64,000 nt of DNA from Kitasatospora aureofaciens (GTDB lineage Bacteria; Actinomycetota; Actinomycetes; Streptomycetales; Streptomycetaceae). Both the position numbers and the translations under genes were made by a program. Under the pieces are notes generated by a model. The model had not been told where the DNA came from and searched no databases. It saw nothing but the letters and a program-made list of their open reading frames with translations. The stretch lies in NCBI GenBank assembly GCA_000720845.1, contig JODU01000011.1:1-64000 (forward strand), written 5' to 3'. The stretch's first letter is position 1; every line of letters begins with the position of its first letter. Shown in pieces: positions 8,674 to 16,390 of this stretch.

Positions 8674-9504
8674 GTGGTAGGGCAGTTGAGCAGTTCGAGT
8701 GGGGGCGCCGCCTCGCCGGGGCGGCGGATGGGGGAGGTGGCGGCCGTGGTCTCTGCGATCACCGCCGTCGCGGGGCTGCTGCTGGCCGTCTTCGGGATAC
8801 CGCTGGTAGGGGGCTCTTCGCCGCTCGGTCGGGGAGTCGCGGCCGACGCGGCGTCGACCTCGGATTCGGTCGCTGCCGCGTCGCCGTCGGCATCGCAGTC
8901 GCCGTCGGCATCGGTATCGGCATCGCCGTTGACTTCGCCGTCGGCTTCGGCGTCGGGTTCGGGGGAAGCTTCGGCATCGGCGTCCGTTTCCGCTTCTGCT
9001 TCGGCACCCGCCTCGTCCTGTTCGCCTTCGCTGCCCAAGACCTGGCGTCGAGTCAGGGAGACCGCGCTGACCGCCTGCTTCGGGCGGCCGGACGGGTGGG
9101 ACGAAGTGCCCGCCAGTGAGGTGCAGAGCACCTGGCGTTCGCCGGACGGCGCGTACGACATGAGCCTCAAGCGGGACAGGTCGTACGGGTCGACTCCGCA
9201 GGCCGCCTCGGCGGGGCAGCTGGCCTGGTACCGCGACACCGCCGAGTCGTCCATGGCGGACCTCGAGGTCACCACGCACAAGACGCGCCAGAACGGCCGG
9301 GACGCCCTCTGGCTGGAGATCGACTACCACTGGGCGAAGCAGAGCGAACCCCACAAGCGCCTGGAGCTCTTCGTCGCCGGGCGGGCGGGTTACGTGTACC
9401 AGTTGCTGGTCGACACCGAGGCGACCGCGCAACGCCTCGCCGAGCAGGCCCGCTTGTTCGCGACCGCACGGGAGAGCCTGCTGATCGACGTCACCACGGC
9501 GTGA
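8674..9504 (+). CDS. Membrane-anchored Ser/Ala-rich extracellular protein
   Basis: 276 residues from GTG 8674. One membrane segment (VAAVVSAITAVAGLLLAVFGI, about 22-42) is followed by an 80-residue low-complexity linker of Ser, Ala and Pro (SASVSASP repeats), encoded by DNA made of near-repeats of tcggca/tcgccg. The globular C-terminal domain (from about residue 118) begins with SCSPSLPKTW and includes WYRDTAESSMADLEV. This layout (anchor, cell-wall-spanning linker, outer domain) is typical of proteins that place a sensor or binding domain outside the wall. No named family recognised. Confidence 0.7.
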   Translation: MVGQLSSSSGGAASPGRRMGEVAAVVSAITAVAGLLLAVFGIPLVGGSSPLGRGVAADAASTSDSVAAASPSASQSPSASVSASPLTSPSASASGSGEASASASVSASASAPASSCSPSLPKTWRRVRETALTACFGRPDGWDEVPASEVQSTWRSPDGAYDMSLKRDRSYGSTPQAASAGQLAWYRDTAESSMADLEVTTHKTRQNGRDALWLEIDYHWAKQSEPHKRLELFVAGRAGYVYQLLVDTEATAQRLAEQARLFATARESLLIDVTTA

Positions 9505-9523
9505 CGTGTCCCAGGGGGCTGGC

Positions 9524-10054
9524 TCAGGGCGAGGACGAGACGATGTGGAGGAGCGCCGTGCCGTCCGTGCCCGTCGTCGCCTGGATCACCACGGCGCCGG
9601 GCTGCGGGCTCGGGCGGGTGGGGTCCAGGGCGCCGCAGGAGTTGCCGCTGCCGCCTTCGCGGAGGTACGTGAGACAGCCCTGGCCGGGGCCGCTCGCGCC
9701 GCCCTCGGAGCGGTTGTCGCCGGACGTCACCGCGTACTCGATCTCGTTCGGGCCGACCTTCGTCACCGACAACGTTGCCCGGCCGGCGTCGCCCGGTGCC
9801 GGGAAGCGGATGGTCACGGGCTCGGTCACCGCGATCTCGCAGTTGCCGTCGGCGCAGGCGCCCGCGTCGCTGCCGTCCGCGGCCGGCGAAGAGGAGGGCT
9901 GGGGCGCGGGGCGGGACGTCGTGGGGCGGTCCCGGGGCGTGGCGGGTGCCTCGTCGTCCGCTTCGTCCGTGTTGCCGCACGCGGTCGTTGTCAGGGCCGT
10001 CAGCGCCGCGAGGGCCGTCAGGAGTGAGCGGGCAGGACGGGGGCGATGGCGCAT
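9524..10054 (-). CDS. Lipoprotein of unknown function
   Basis: About 176 residues from ATG 10054, which has a GAGGAGG ribosome site; ATG 10066 and TTG 10075 are upstream alternatives. The leader is arginine-rich with a hydrophobic core and the lipobox TTAC. A Pro/Ser/Asp-rich linker precedes a small beta domain with pairs of cysteines (GACADGNCEI; QGCLTY, NSCGAL). It is the last gene of a run that includes the OmpA-domain protein and another lipoprotein, and TTG 10075 would overlap the OmpA gene stop. The set is probably envelope-associated and may serve the neighbouring Tad pilus, but this is inference from position. Confidence 0.7.
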   Translation of the reverse strand: MRHRPRPARSLLTALAALTALTTTACGNTDEADDEAPATPRDRPTTSRPAPQPSSSPAADGSDAGACADGNCEIAVTEPVTIRFPAPGDAGRATLSVTKVGPNEIEYAVTSGDNRSEGGASGPGQGCLTYLREGGSGNSCGALDPTRPSPQPGAVVIQATTGTDGTALLHIVSSSP

Positions 10055-10071
10055 GTGCCTCCTCATGGGCC

Positions 10072-10692
10072 TCAAGACTCCGAGCGGGGGAAGGAGACCT
10101 CGACCCTGCGGTTCTTCTTGCGGCCGGCCTCCGTCGAGTTGTCGGCGATGGGGTATTGCTCGCCGTAGCCGCGGACCTCGTAGGTGATGCCCGCGTCGTT
10201 GAGGGACTGTGACAGCACGTCGTGTACGGCGTTGGCGCGCCGTTTGGAGAGCGCGTCGCCGTGGGTGGAGGAGCCGAGGTTGTCGGTGAAGCCGAAGACG
10301 CGGACCCTGGTGGCGTTCTGGGTCCTGATCTCGTCGGCGATGCCTCTGATGCGGGACTTGGCCTCGGCGCCGAGCTTGGAGCTGTCCTTGTCGAACAGCA
10401 CCTCGGCCTGGAGCGCGAGTGTCACGCTCGTGTTGGTGTCCTCTCGGCGTTCGTCGCCGCTCTGCTCTTCCACCACCGACTTGATGTCCAGGACCTTCGC
10501 CTGGGCGAGCGTGGCCCCGTCCGGGAGCTTCAGGTCGGGGTCGTTGGGGTCCACGTCCACGGGGGCGGAGGCGGAGGGTTCCGTGCCCGGGGGGTCGTTG
10601 GGGTCGTCGTCGGCGTGGGCGGTGGTGGTGCCGTAGAGGGTGGTGGCGAGGACGAGGGTGAGTGCGGCCATCAGGCGTGGGGGTGAGGTCAT
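10072..10692 (-). CDS. Secreted OmpA-family peptidoglycan-binding protein
   Basis: About 206 residues. A signal peptide (MTSPPRLMAALTLVLATTLY, cleavage near TAHA) leads an acidic linker and a C-terminal OmpA domain: VLFDKDSSKLGAEAKSRI, FGFTDNLGSSTHGDALSKRR, and GYGEQYPIADNSTEAGRKKN. These are the residues of the family that bind diaminopimelate in peptidoglycan (Asp in FTDN and Arg in KKNRR). ATG 10692 has a GGTGAGG ribosome site; an in-frame GTG at 10704 overlaps the upstream lipoprotein stop as GTGA. It probably anchors an envelope structure to the wall; adjacency to Tad genes makes a pilus role possible. Confidence 0.85.
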   Translation of the reverse strand: MTSPPRLMAALTLVLATTLYGTTTAHADDDPNDPPGTEPSASAPVDVDPNDPDLKLPDGATLAQAKVLDIKSVVEEQSGDERREDTNTSVTLALQAEVLFDKDSSKLGAEAKSRIRGIADEIRTQNATRVRVFGFTDNLGSSTHGDALSKRRANAVHDVLSQSLNDAGITYEVRGYGEQYPIADNSTEAGRKKNRRVEVSFPRSES

Positions 10693-10700
10693 GGTGTGCC

Positions 10701-11279
10701 TCACCCGGAGATGGAGATGGTCGCGCTGGCGAAGGTCGGCAATTGGAAGGTGACCTTTGTGGTGTCCACAGCGGGAGCCGGGAACTGCATGAAGACAGGA
10801 ATGGACGCTCCGGCTTTGATTCTGGGCATGTTCGTGGTGGTCAGCGGGCGGCCGTCCGTGTCGCGCAGTACGTAGTAGCGCTTTTTCTTGGCGGGATCAA
10901 CGAGAGTTGCCCCACCCAGCGACGAACCATGCCTGATGATCTCTGTCTCGTCTCCCGCCGTACGTACGGAGACGCGCGCAGGCTTATCGCCGTCATTCTT
11001 CAGCTCGCCGCTGACGGTGACGAAACCTCCGGCGTCTCTCGTGGCCGAGGTGAGCTTCAGAATGAGTCCGTCTTCTCCCTTGACTTCGGCCAAGGATTCA
11101 TCCGCTCCCTCTTGGACGCTCGGATCAGAGCCGGTGCCCTTCGAAGCAGATGCCGAGGTTGACGCCTTCCCATCCCCGCCCTCGCTCCCGCTGCAGCCGA
11201 CCGCAGTAAGGGCGAGGCCAGCAGCGACAGTCACTGCGACCATCACCTTGCGGGCCCTGGTGGTGAACCGAATGTTCAT
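10701..11279 (-). CDS. Lipoprotein of unknown function
   Basis: 192 residues. A basic start, a hydrophobic core and the lipobox TAVGC (Cys about residue 29) are followed by a Gly/Ser/Ala-rich linker and a beta-sandwich-like domain (LILKLTSATRDAGGFVTVSG; PRIKAGASIPVFMQFPAP). The domain resembles the DUF4352/immunoglobulin-like domains common in actinobacterial lipoproteins, though no exact match was identified. It lies just downstream of the TadG-like gene and overlaps or abuts the OmpA gene, so the three are likely co-transcribed with the pilus cluster. Confidence 0.7.
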   Translation of the reverse strand: MNIRFTTRARKVMVAVTVAAGLALTAVGCSGSEGGDGKASTSASASKGTGSDPSVQEGADESLAEVKGEDGLILKLTSATRDAGGFVTVSGELKNDGDKPARVSVRTAGDETEIIRHGSSLGGATLVDPAKKKRYYVLRDTDGRPLTTTNMPRIKAGASIPVFMQFPAPAVDTTKVTFQLPTFASATISISG

Positions 11280-11306
11280 GACCCTGCTTCCCTCATCCTC
11301 GTTCTA

Positions 11307-11906
11307 TTAGTCGGCCAGGTGGACGTCAAACAGCTCATCGGCCGTCGGCAGGGCATCCAGATCCTCCGGATCGAGGTCCCATTGCTCGTCTCCGCATGCG
11401 AGTTTCAGCAAGTCGTCGGCCCCTTGCTTTTCTACGGGAGGCTCAGGTGTGCATCGGGCATCGATCACGGCAGTCGCGGAGGCCTTTGACCTCTTGGCCT
11501 CTGTGCCAGGCACGATGGAGTCCCCCACGGTCTTGTTCGTCTCCACCTCTACCGTGAAGCCGAGCAAGCCTTCTGGACGGCATCTCAGCGCTCGGGCGTC
11601 GTTGCGCGCAGCAAGCTGCTCGGCGCGCCAGCACGAAGGCTCCAAACCCGCCACGTCACCCTCGAAGATGCGCTTCCATTTACTCGGATCGAGGATCTCA
11701 TCGACCCACATGTCCGCAAGCTGGTCGCGGGTGTCCTGAGCAGCCGCGAGAGCCGCGGCGTCGGCGGCTGTCTGAGCACCGTTCCGGTTCGCCGAGGCCT
11801 GACCGACCGCAAGGTAGGCGAACGCGAGAAGGAGCAGACCTCCCACCACTGTGATGTAGATGGGAAAGGCCTGCCCCGCGTCCACGCACTCGGGGCGGCG
11901 CCTCAA
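11307..11906 (-). CDS. TadG-like pilus assembly protein
   Basis: 199 residues. TTG 11906 was chosen as start because it overlaps the pilin stop as TTGA and gives the short basic leader RRRPECVDAGQ. The segment DAGQAFPIYITVVGGLLLLA is a type IV pilin-like membrane helix; unlike the TadE proteins here it lacks Glu at position +5 after the Gly. The helix is followed by NRNGAQTAADAAALAAAQDT, the hallmark of TadG/TadE-like pseudopilins. The remaining 130 residues are a soluble domain with several Cys. It is the last pilus-type gene in the operon. Confidence 0.8.
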   Translation of the reverse strand: MRRRPECVDAGQAFPIYITVVGGLLLLAFAYLAVGQASANRNGAQTAADAAALAAAQDTRDQLADMWVDEILDPSKWKRIFEGDVAGLEPSCWRAEQLAARNDARALRCRPEGLLGFTVEVETNKTVGDSIVPGTEAKRSKASATAVIDARCTPEPPVEKQGADDLLKLACGDEQWDLDPEDLDALPTADELFDVHLAD

Positions 11907-12103
11907 GCGCCGGTGACCTCGTCGATCTTGTCCACGATCGCGTCGTAGATCGACTGCCCGATGTCCGTCCCCGTGATCGCCAGTACGATCGCCACCACGA
12001 CCGCGATGATGCCCAGGTACTCCACCGCCGTCTGGCCCCTGTCGTTGTGGGCGGTGGTGCGGGAGTGCAGGTAGGCGGCGGCGGTGTGAAGCCAGTTGGT
12101 CAT
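11903..12103 (-). CDS. flp: Flp-type pilin
   Basis: 66 residues, the size of a Flp major pilin. The leader ends in DRG and the processing motif G/QTAVEYLGI (Glu at +5) is followed by a hydrophobic helix (IIAVVVAIVLAITGTDIGQS). Prepilin peptidase would cut after Gly and the helices pack into the fibre. The ribosome site is strong (GGAGGGG, six bases before ATG), suiting the most abundant product of the cluster. A 273-base gap separates it from TadC upstream, so it may have its own promoter. Confidence 0.88.
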   Translation of the reverse strand: MTNWLHTAAAYLHSRTTAHNDRGQTAVEYLGIIAVVVAIVLAITGTDIGQSIYDAIVDKIDEVTGA

Positions 12104-12376
12104 GGTGTTCCCCTCCAGGGTGGGCGGAGCCGTGCGGGTGGGCGGCGGGGATCTGCTGGCTGGTCATGCCGGACGTCACGGCGTCCACGATCTCCACCTC
12201 CCTTGCGCTCGGTCGGGACCTCGGCCTGTCGGGAGAACCAGGCAACGACTGTCCCACAGCTGATTGCATGTGCGAAAGGTTTTGCGCGAAATGGGCCCTA
12301 CTAGACCTAGTTTCATCGGTTGTTGACCTTGCCGGTACGTGTGCAGTCGCACTCTTATTGTTTACGCTCACCTCCC
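12104..12376. other. Intergenic region upstream of the pilin gene
   Basis: 273 bases without a convincing gene. It is noticeably richer in A and T in its upstream half (12240-12370) than the flanking genes, as expected of promoter DNA, and ends in the strong pilin ribosome site. On the minus strand a GGAGGTGG-GTG pair near 12190 opens a frame that simply runs into the pilin gene out of phase, so it was not called. Confidence 0.4.
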
Positions 12377-13279
12377 CTACTCGCCCGTGATCGTGCCGAA
12401 GTCCGTCCCCGAGCCCAGGATCAGGCCCGCGCCGAGGAGGATCATCGTGGCCGGGACCATGAAGGTCGTGATCATCAGCGTGGCCTTGGGGACCGCGCGG
12501 GCGGCCTTGCGGCGGGCGTTCTGGGCGTCCGTGCGGCGCATGTCCTTGGCCAGGGAGACCAGGGTGTCGACGATCGGTGCGCCCAGTTCCTCGCCCTGCT
12601 GGAGTGCCGTCACGAACATCGCCACCTGTTCGGAGTCGTTGCGCCGGCGCAGCTCCGTGAAGGCCTCCCGGCGGCTCATGCCCAGGTCCATCTGGCGGAG
12701 CGTGATGCGCAGTTCGTCGGCCCACGGGCCCTCGTAGCGCGTCGACACCCGGTCCAGGGCCTGGCGGAAGCCCAGGCCGGCGCTGACCACGACGGCGAGG
12801 ACGTCCAGGAAGTCGGGGAGGGTGCGCTCGATGACGTCCTTGCGGATGCGGATCGCCGACCAGATGCCCACCTCCGTCCAGAACGCGCCGAAGGCCAGCA
12901 GCAGAAGGGCCACCACGTACTGGCCCCGGAGCAGGAAGACCAGGAAGCCGAGGGCGCCGAGGAAGCCGTAGACGGCGCGGCGGGCGGCGTAGCGGTCGAT
13001 GGTGAGGCCGCCGGGGTTGCCGGCCAGGTCGATCCGGCGGCGGTACCTGGCGACCAGGGAGGGGCCCATCAGCCGCAGTACGGCGGGGGCGTAGCGCATG
13101 CCCATGCGGTCGATGAGGGAGTGCGCCGCGCCGGTGCGGGTGGCGCCGACCTCCAGTGCGAGGGCGAGGTCGTCGGGGAGCTTGGCGTCGGCCCGGTACA
13201 TGCGGATGCCGGCGAAGACGCCCCAGACGCCCAGGGCCATGAGGAGGGCGAGGAGTATGCCGGGGAGTGCGGGGCCCAT
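12377..13279 (-). CDS. tadC: TadC-like pilus assembly membrane protein (type II secretion F domain)
   Basis: 300 residues. An N-terminal membrane helix, a cytoplasmic stretch, two helices near the middle (YGFLGALGFLVFLLRGQYVV and on), then the T2SF domain with LPDFLDVLAVVVSAGLGFRQ and a final helix pair (ATLMITTFMVPATMILLGAG). TadB and TadC form the inner-membrane platform that couples the CpaF ATPase to pilin assembly. ATG 13279 has a GGGGAG ribosome site. It follows TadB by 17 bases on the same strand. Confidence 0.88.
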   Translation of the reverse strand: MGPALPGILLALLMALGVWGVFAGIRMYRADAKLPDDLALALEVGATRTGAAHSLIDRMGMRYAPAVLRLMGPSLVARYRRRIDLAGNPGGLTIDRYAARRAVYGFLGALGFLVFLLRGQYVVALLLLAFGAFWTEVGIWSAIRIRKDVIERTLPDFLDVLAVVVSAGLGFRQALDRVSTRYEGPWADELRITLRQMDLGMSRREAFTELRRRNDSEQVAMFVTALQQGEELGAPIVDTLVSLAKDMRRTDAQNARRKAARAVPKATLMITTFMVPATMILLGAGLILGSGTDFGTITGE

Positions 13280-13296
13280 GTCGGTGTCTCCCCTTC

Positions 13297-14241
13297 TCAG
13301 ACGTCGATGCGGGACAGGCGGCGGATGAGGACGAAGCCGACGGCGTAGAGCGCGAAGGCGGTGATCACCGCGGCCTGGCCGACCGGGGAGCCCGTCATGC
13401 GTTCCAGGGCGCCGTCCTTGACCCCGTTCATGAGGAGCAACGAGCCGATGCCCAGGACGGGGACGGCGTACGACGTCATCGTGACCTGGGAGAGCTGGGT
13501 GCGGACCTCGCGCCGGGTCTCCTTGCGTTCCTCCAGGGTCTCCGTCAGGTTGCGCAGCGCGCCGACCACCTGGCCGCCCGCGCGGTTGGAGAGCACGAGG
13601 GTGGTGACGAGGACGACCAGTTCGCGGGAGGGGAGGCGGCCGGCGAGTTCGCCGAGGGCGTCGTCCATCGAGGCGCCGATGGCGAGTTGGTCGGCCACCT
13701 TGCCGAGTTCCTCGCCGGCCGGGGCCTCCAGTTCCTCCGCGGCCATGCCGATGGCGGTGCGCAGGGCGAGGCCGGCCTGGGTGGCGTTGGCGAGGATGCG
13801 GGCGAGTTCGGGGAGCTGGTTGATGAACTTCTCGATGCGTTTCTGGCGTTGCCAGTTGAGGAACTGGATCGCGACACCGATGCCGAGCAGGCCGGCCAGC
13901 GGGCCGAAGAAGGGGGCCAGGGCCGCCTGGCCGATCAGCCACAGGCCGGCGACGGTGGCCAGCATGTAGGCGAAGAACTCCCCGGGTGTGACGTCCAGGC
14001 CCGTCGCCCCCAGGCGCAGTTCGAGCTTCCTGCCGAACGCGGTGCGGCGCAGGCGGCGGTCCAGCCCCGGGAAGCGGCGTCGACGTCCGGCCACCGGGGT
14101 CCCGCCGGTCGCGGTGAGGCGGTCGACCAGGGCCGCGCGCTGGGCCTTTCCGGCGGCGTACGAGTGCAGTCCGACGACCGCCAGGACGCAGGTCAGCAGG
14201 GTGATGCCGGTGGTGAGCGTGACGAGCGTGTCCAGTTCCAT
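13297..14241 (-). CDS. tadB: TadB-like pilus assembly membrane protein (type II secretion F domain)
   Basis: 314 residues. An N-terminal helix (LVTLTTGITLLTCVLAVVGL), a basic cytoplasmic region (RRRRFPGLDRRLRR), a helix pair (residues about 95-135), the T2SF core (QLPELARILANATQAGLALR; ELVVLVTTLVLSNRAGGQVV) and a C-terminal pair of helices. Partner of TadC in the platform for Flp pilus assembly. It begins nine bases after the CpaF stop, so translation is likely coupled. Confidence 0.88.
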   Translation of the reverse strand: MELDTLVTLTTGITLLTCVLAVVGLHSYAAGKAQRAALVDRLTATGGTPVAGRRRRFPGLDRRLRRTAFGRKLELRLGATGLDVTPGEFFAYMLATVAGLWLIGQAALAPFFGPLAGLLGIGVAIQFLNWQRQKRIEKFINQLPELARILANATQAGLALRTAIGMAAEELEAPAGEELGKVADQLAIGASMDDALGELAGRLPSRELVVLVTTLVLSNRAGGQVVGALRNLTETLEERKETRREVRTQLSQVTMTSYAVPVLGIGSLLLMNGVKDGALERMTGSPVGQAAVITAFALYAVGFVLIRRLSRIDV

Positions 14242-14250
14242 CGGGCGGTC

Positions 14251-15588
14251 CTACCTGGCTTCTCGGGTGGTGAGCTGGTCCGGTGTGTGGGCCACGCCGA
14301 AGGCCTGCGGGATGGGCTGGCCCGCCATGTAGAGGCGCTCGGCGGTGCGGTGCGGGAGGGGGTGGTACTCGTACGCGCCGACGACGCGGCCGTCGGCGGC
14401 CATCGGGCGGGCGTTGAAGCGGGCGACCGTGGCCAGGCGGTACGGCTCGCCCCCGTGGCTGGCCAGCAGGGCGATCTCGGTGATGCGGCGGGCGCCGTCG
14501 GCGAAGCGGGTGAGCTGGATGATGACGTCGACGGAGCTGTTGATCTGGTCGTGCAGCGCCACGAAGGGGATCTCGACGTCGGACATCGAGGCCAGGGTCT
14601 GCAGGCGCATCAGGGCGTCCTCGGCGCTGTTGGCGTGCACGGTGGCCAGCGAGCCGTCGTGGCCCGTGGACATGGCCTGGAGCATGTCCAGGGACTCGCC
14701 GCCGCGTACCTCGCCGACGACGATGCGGTCGGGGCGCATGCGCAGCGAGTTGCGGACCAGGTCGCGGATCGTGACCCGGCCCTGGCCCTCCACGTTCGGG
14801 GGGCGGGACTCCAGGCGGATGACGTGCGCCTGCTGGAGCTGGAGTTCGGCCGAGTCCTCGATGGTGATGATGCGGTCGGATTCGGGGATCAGGCCGGAGA
14901 GGGCGTTGAGGAGGGTGGTCTTCCCGGTGCCCGTCGCGCCCGAGACGATGATGTTGAAGCGGGCCTGCACCAGCCCGGCCAGCAGGTAGAGCATGTTCTC
15001 GTCGAGCGAGCCGAGGCCGATCAGCTCGTGCAGGGTGAAGGAGCGCGGGAAGCGGCGGATGGTGAGGGTCGCGCCGGTGAGGGAGAGCGGCGGGATGATG
15101 ACGTTCACGCGCTCGCCGGAGGGCAGCCGGGCGTCGACCATCGGATTCGACTCGTCCACGCGGCGGTTGACCGTCGAGACGATCCGCTCGATGGTCTGCA
15201 TCAGCTGGTCGTGGGAGGCGAAGCGCAGCGGCAGCTGTTCGACGCGGCCGGCGCGTTCGACGAAGATCGCGTCGGGGCCGTTGACCATGATCTCCGTGAT
15301 CGACGGGTCTTCGAGGAGCGGTTCCAGGATGCCCAGGCCGAGGGCTTCGTCGACGACCCGGCGGATCAGCTGGGAGCGTTCGACCGTCGACAGGACCGGG
15401 CCCTCGCGGCTGATGATGTGCCCGAGGACCCGCTCCAGGCGGGCCCGGCGCTCGGCCGTCGCCAGCGAGCTCATCTCGGCGAGGTCGATCTCCTCCAGGA
15501 GCTTGGCCCGGTAGGAGGCGACCAGGTGTCCGTCCTCGCCCCGGCTGCCGTGCTCCTCGGGCGAGTGGATGCGTGCGCGCAGGCTCAT
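14251..15588 (-). CDS. cpaF: CpaF/TadA-type pilus assembly ATPase
   Basis: 445 residues, the usual length. A secretion-ATPase core with Walker A GATGTGKTTLL (about residue 215), the Asp box around IITIEDSAELQLQ, Walker B-like RPDRIVVGEVRGGESLDMLQ and the His box TGHDGSLATVHANSAEDAL. CpaF hexamers power pilin polymerisation at the membrane face through TadB/TadC. The N-terminal 100 residues are the all-helical region typical of the TadA branch. Located between TadB and the TadE-like genes, all on the minus strand. Confidence 0.93.
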   Translation of the reverse strand: MSLRARIHSPEEHGSRGEDGHLVASYRAKLLEEIDLAEMSSLATAERRARLERVLGHIISREGPVLSTVERSQLIRRVVDEALGLGILEPLLEDPSITEIMVNGPDAIFVERAGRVEQLPLRFASHDQLMQTIERIVSTVNRRVDESNPMVDARLPSGERVNVIIPPLSLTGATLTIRRFPRSFTLHELIGLGSLDENMLYLLAGLVQARFNIIVSGATGTGKTTLLNALSGLIPESDRIITIEDSAELQLQQAHVIRLESRPPNVEGQGRVTIRDLVRNSLRMRPDRIVVGEVRGGESLDMLQAMSTGHDGSLATVHANSAEDALMRLQTLASMSDVEIPFVALHDQINSSVDVIIQLTRFADGARRITEIALLASHGGEPYRLATVARFNARPMAADGRVVGAYEYHPLPHRTAERLYMAGQPIPQAFGVAHTPDQLTTREAR

Positions 15589-15606
15589 GCGTCCTCGGCT
15601 CCTCGG

Positions 15607-15987
15607 TCAGTGGTCCAGCGGCATGGTGGCGGTCCGGGTGGCGTCCCCGAAGTCCCAGCCGGGGACGATCGAGGGGATGTGGACGGTGGCGGTGACCGTC
15701 ACCTCGTCGCCGCCTTCCGCGGGCGGGCAGTCGGTGCGGTCCGCCAGCCAGCTGCTGACGGCCGCCGCGCACGCCGCCTGCGCGCTCTGCTGGAGCGAGG
15801 CGCCGCGCGCCCCGGCGCGGGCCGCGGTGCCGGCCTGCTGGGCGGTGTACGCGATCAGGCCGAGCTGTACGACGGCCATGCCGACGAGGACCAGGATCGG
15901 GAGGAATCCGAGGTACTCGATGGCCACCTGGCCCCGGTCCCCGGCTCGTCCCCTGCGGGAGTCTCGCCCCCTGCGGGAGTACGGCAT
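15607..15987 (-). CDS. TadE-like pseudopilin 1
   Basis: 126 residues. A basic leader ending DRG precedes the processing and membrane motif G/QVAIEYLGFLPILVLVGMAV (Glu at +5), then AARAGARGASLQQSAQAACA, the TadE-family continuation, and a short outer beta domain with two Cys. TadE proteins are minor pilins cut by prepilin peptidase. It abuts the second TadE-like gene (one base between stop and start), indicating co-expression. Confidence 0.82.
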   Translation of the reverse strand: MPYSRRGRDSRRGRAGDRGQVAIEYLGFLPILVLVGMAVVQLGLIAYTAQQAGTAARAGARGASLQQSAQAACAAAVSSWLADRTDCPPAEGGDEVTVTATVHIPSIVPGWDFGDATRTATMPLDH

Positions 15988-15988
15988 C

Positions 15989-16390
15989 TCAGTCGTCCTC
16001 CTCTTCCACGGCCCCCGCGTGTCCGTGCACGGTGAAGGGGACGCTGAGGGTGCCCGGGAAGAGGAGGGGGACCGAGATGTGGACGTCGGCGGTGACGTAA
16101 CCGCCCGCCGTGCCGCAGTCCACCCGGGCACCTCCCTCCCAGGAGCCCGGCAGCTTGTCCAGGCCCGCCTCCTGGCAGGCCCCCTGCCGCGCCCCGCGCC
16201 CGGCGGCCGTCGCCGCCCGCACCGCCTCGTCCGCAGCATTCCCCGCGAGCGTGTACGTGTATCCCACGAGCACGAGCTGCCACAGCACCACCAGCGTCGC
16301 GATGATCACCGGGGTCATGCCGAGGAACTCGATGGTGACCTGGCCGCTCTCCCGGTCCCCGGGCGGCTTCCTGGTGCGTAATCCCCTCAC
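15989..16390 (-). CDS. TadE-like pseudopilin 2
   Basis: 133 residues from GTG 16390, which overlaps the CpaE stop as GTGA. The leader RTRKPPGDRESG is followed by /QVTIEFLGMTPVIIATLVVL (Glu at +5), then a TadE-like continuation (AGNAADEAVRAATAAGRGAR) and a small outer domain with two Cys and an acidic end (EEEDD). A tandem paralogue of TadE-like pseudopilin 1; the two may form a heteromeric tip or initiation complex by analogy with other type IV pili. Confidence 0.82.
   Translation of the reverse strand: MRGLRTRKPPGDRESGQVTIEFLGMTPVIIATLVVLWQLVLVGYTYTLAGNAADEAVRAATAAGRGARQGACQEAGLDKLPGSWEGGARVDCGTAGGYVTADVHISVPLLFPGTLSVPFTVHGHAGAVEEEDD

Noticed and set aside
11307..12725. Long open frame extending the TadG-like gene upstream through the pilin and TadC region
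   Set aside because: The upstream part is Arg/Pro/His-rich antisense-type sequence out of phase with the clear pilin and TadC genes; TTG 11906 gives a normal TadG-like start.
12377..15772. 1131-residue open frame across TadC, TadB and CpaF
   Set aside because: Only the part from ATG 13279 is protein-like; the rest is the shadow frame of TadB and CpaF.
13267..16035. 922-residue plus-strand frame opposite the Tad genes
   Set aside because: High-GC shadow, rich in Gly, Gln, Val and Asp with no domain, fully opposite well-supported genes.
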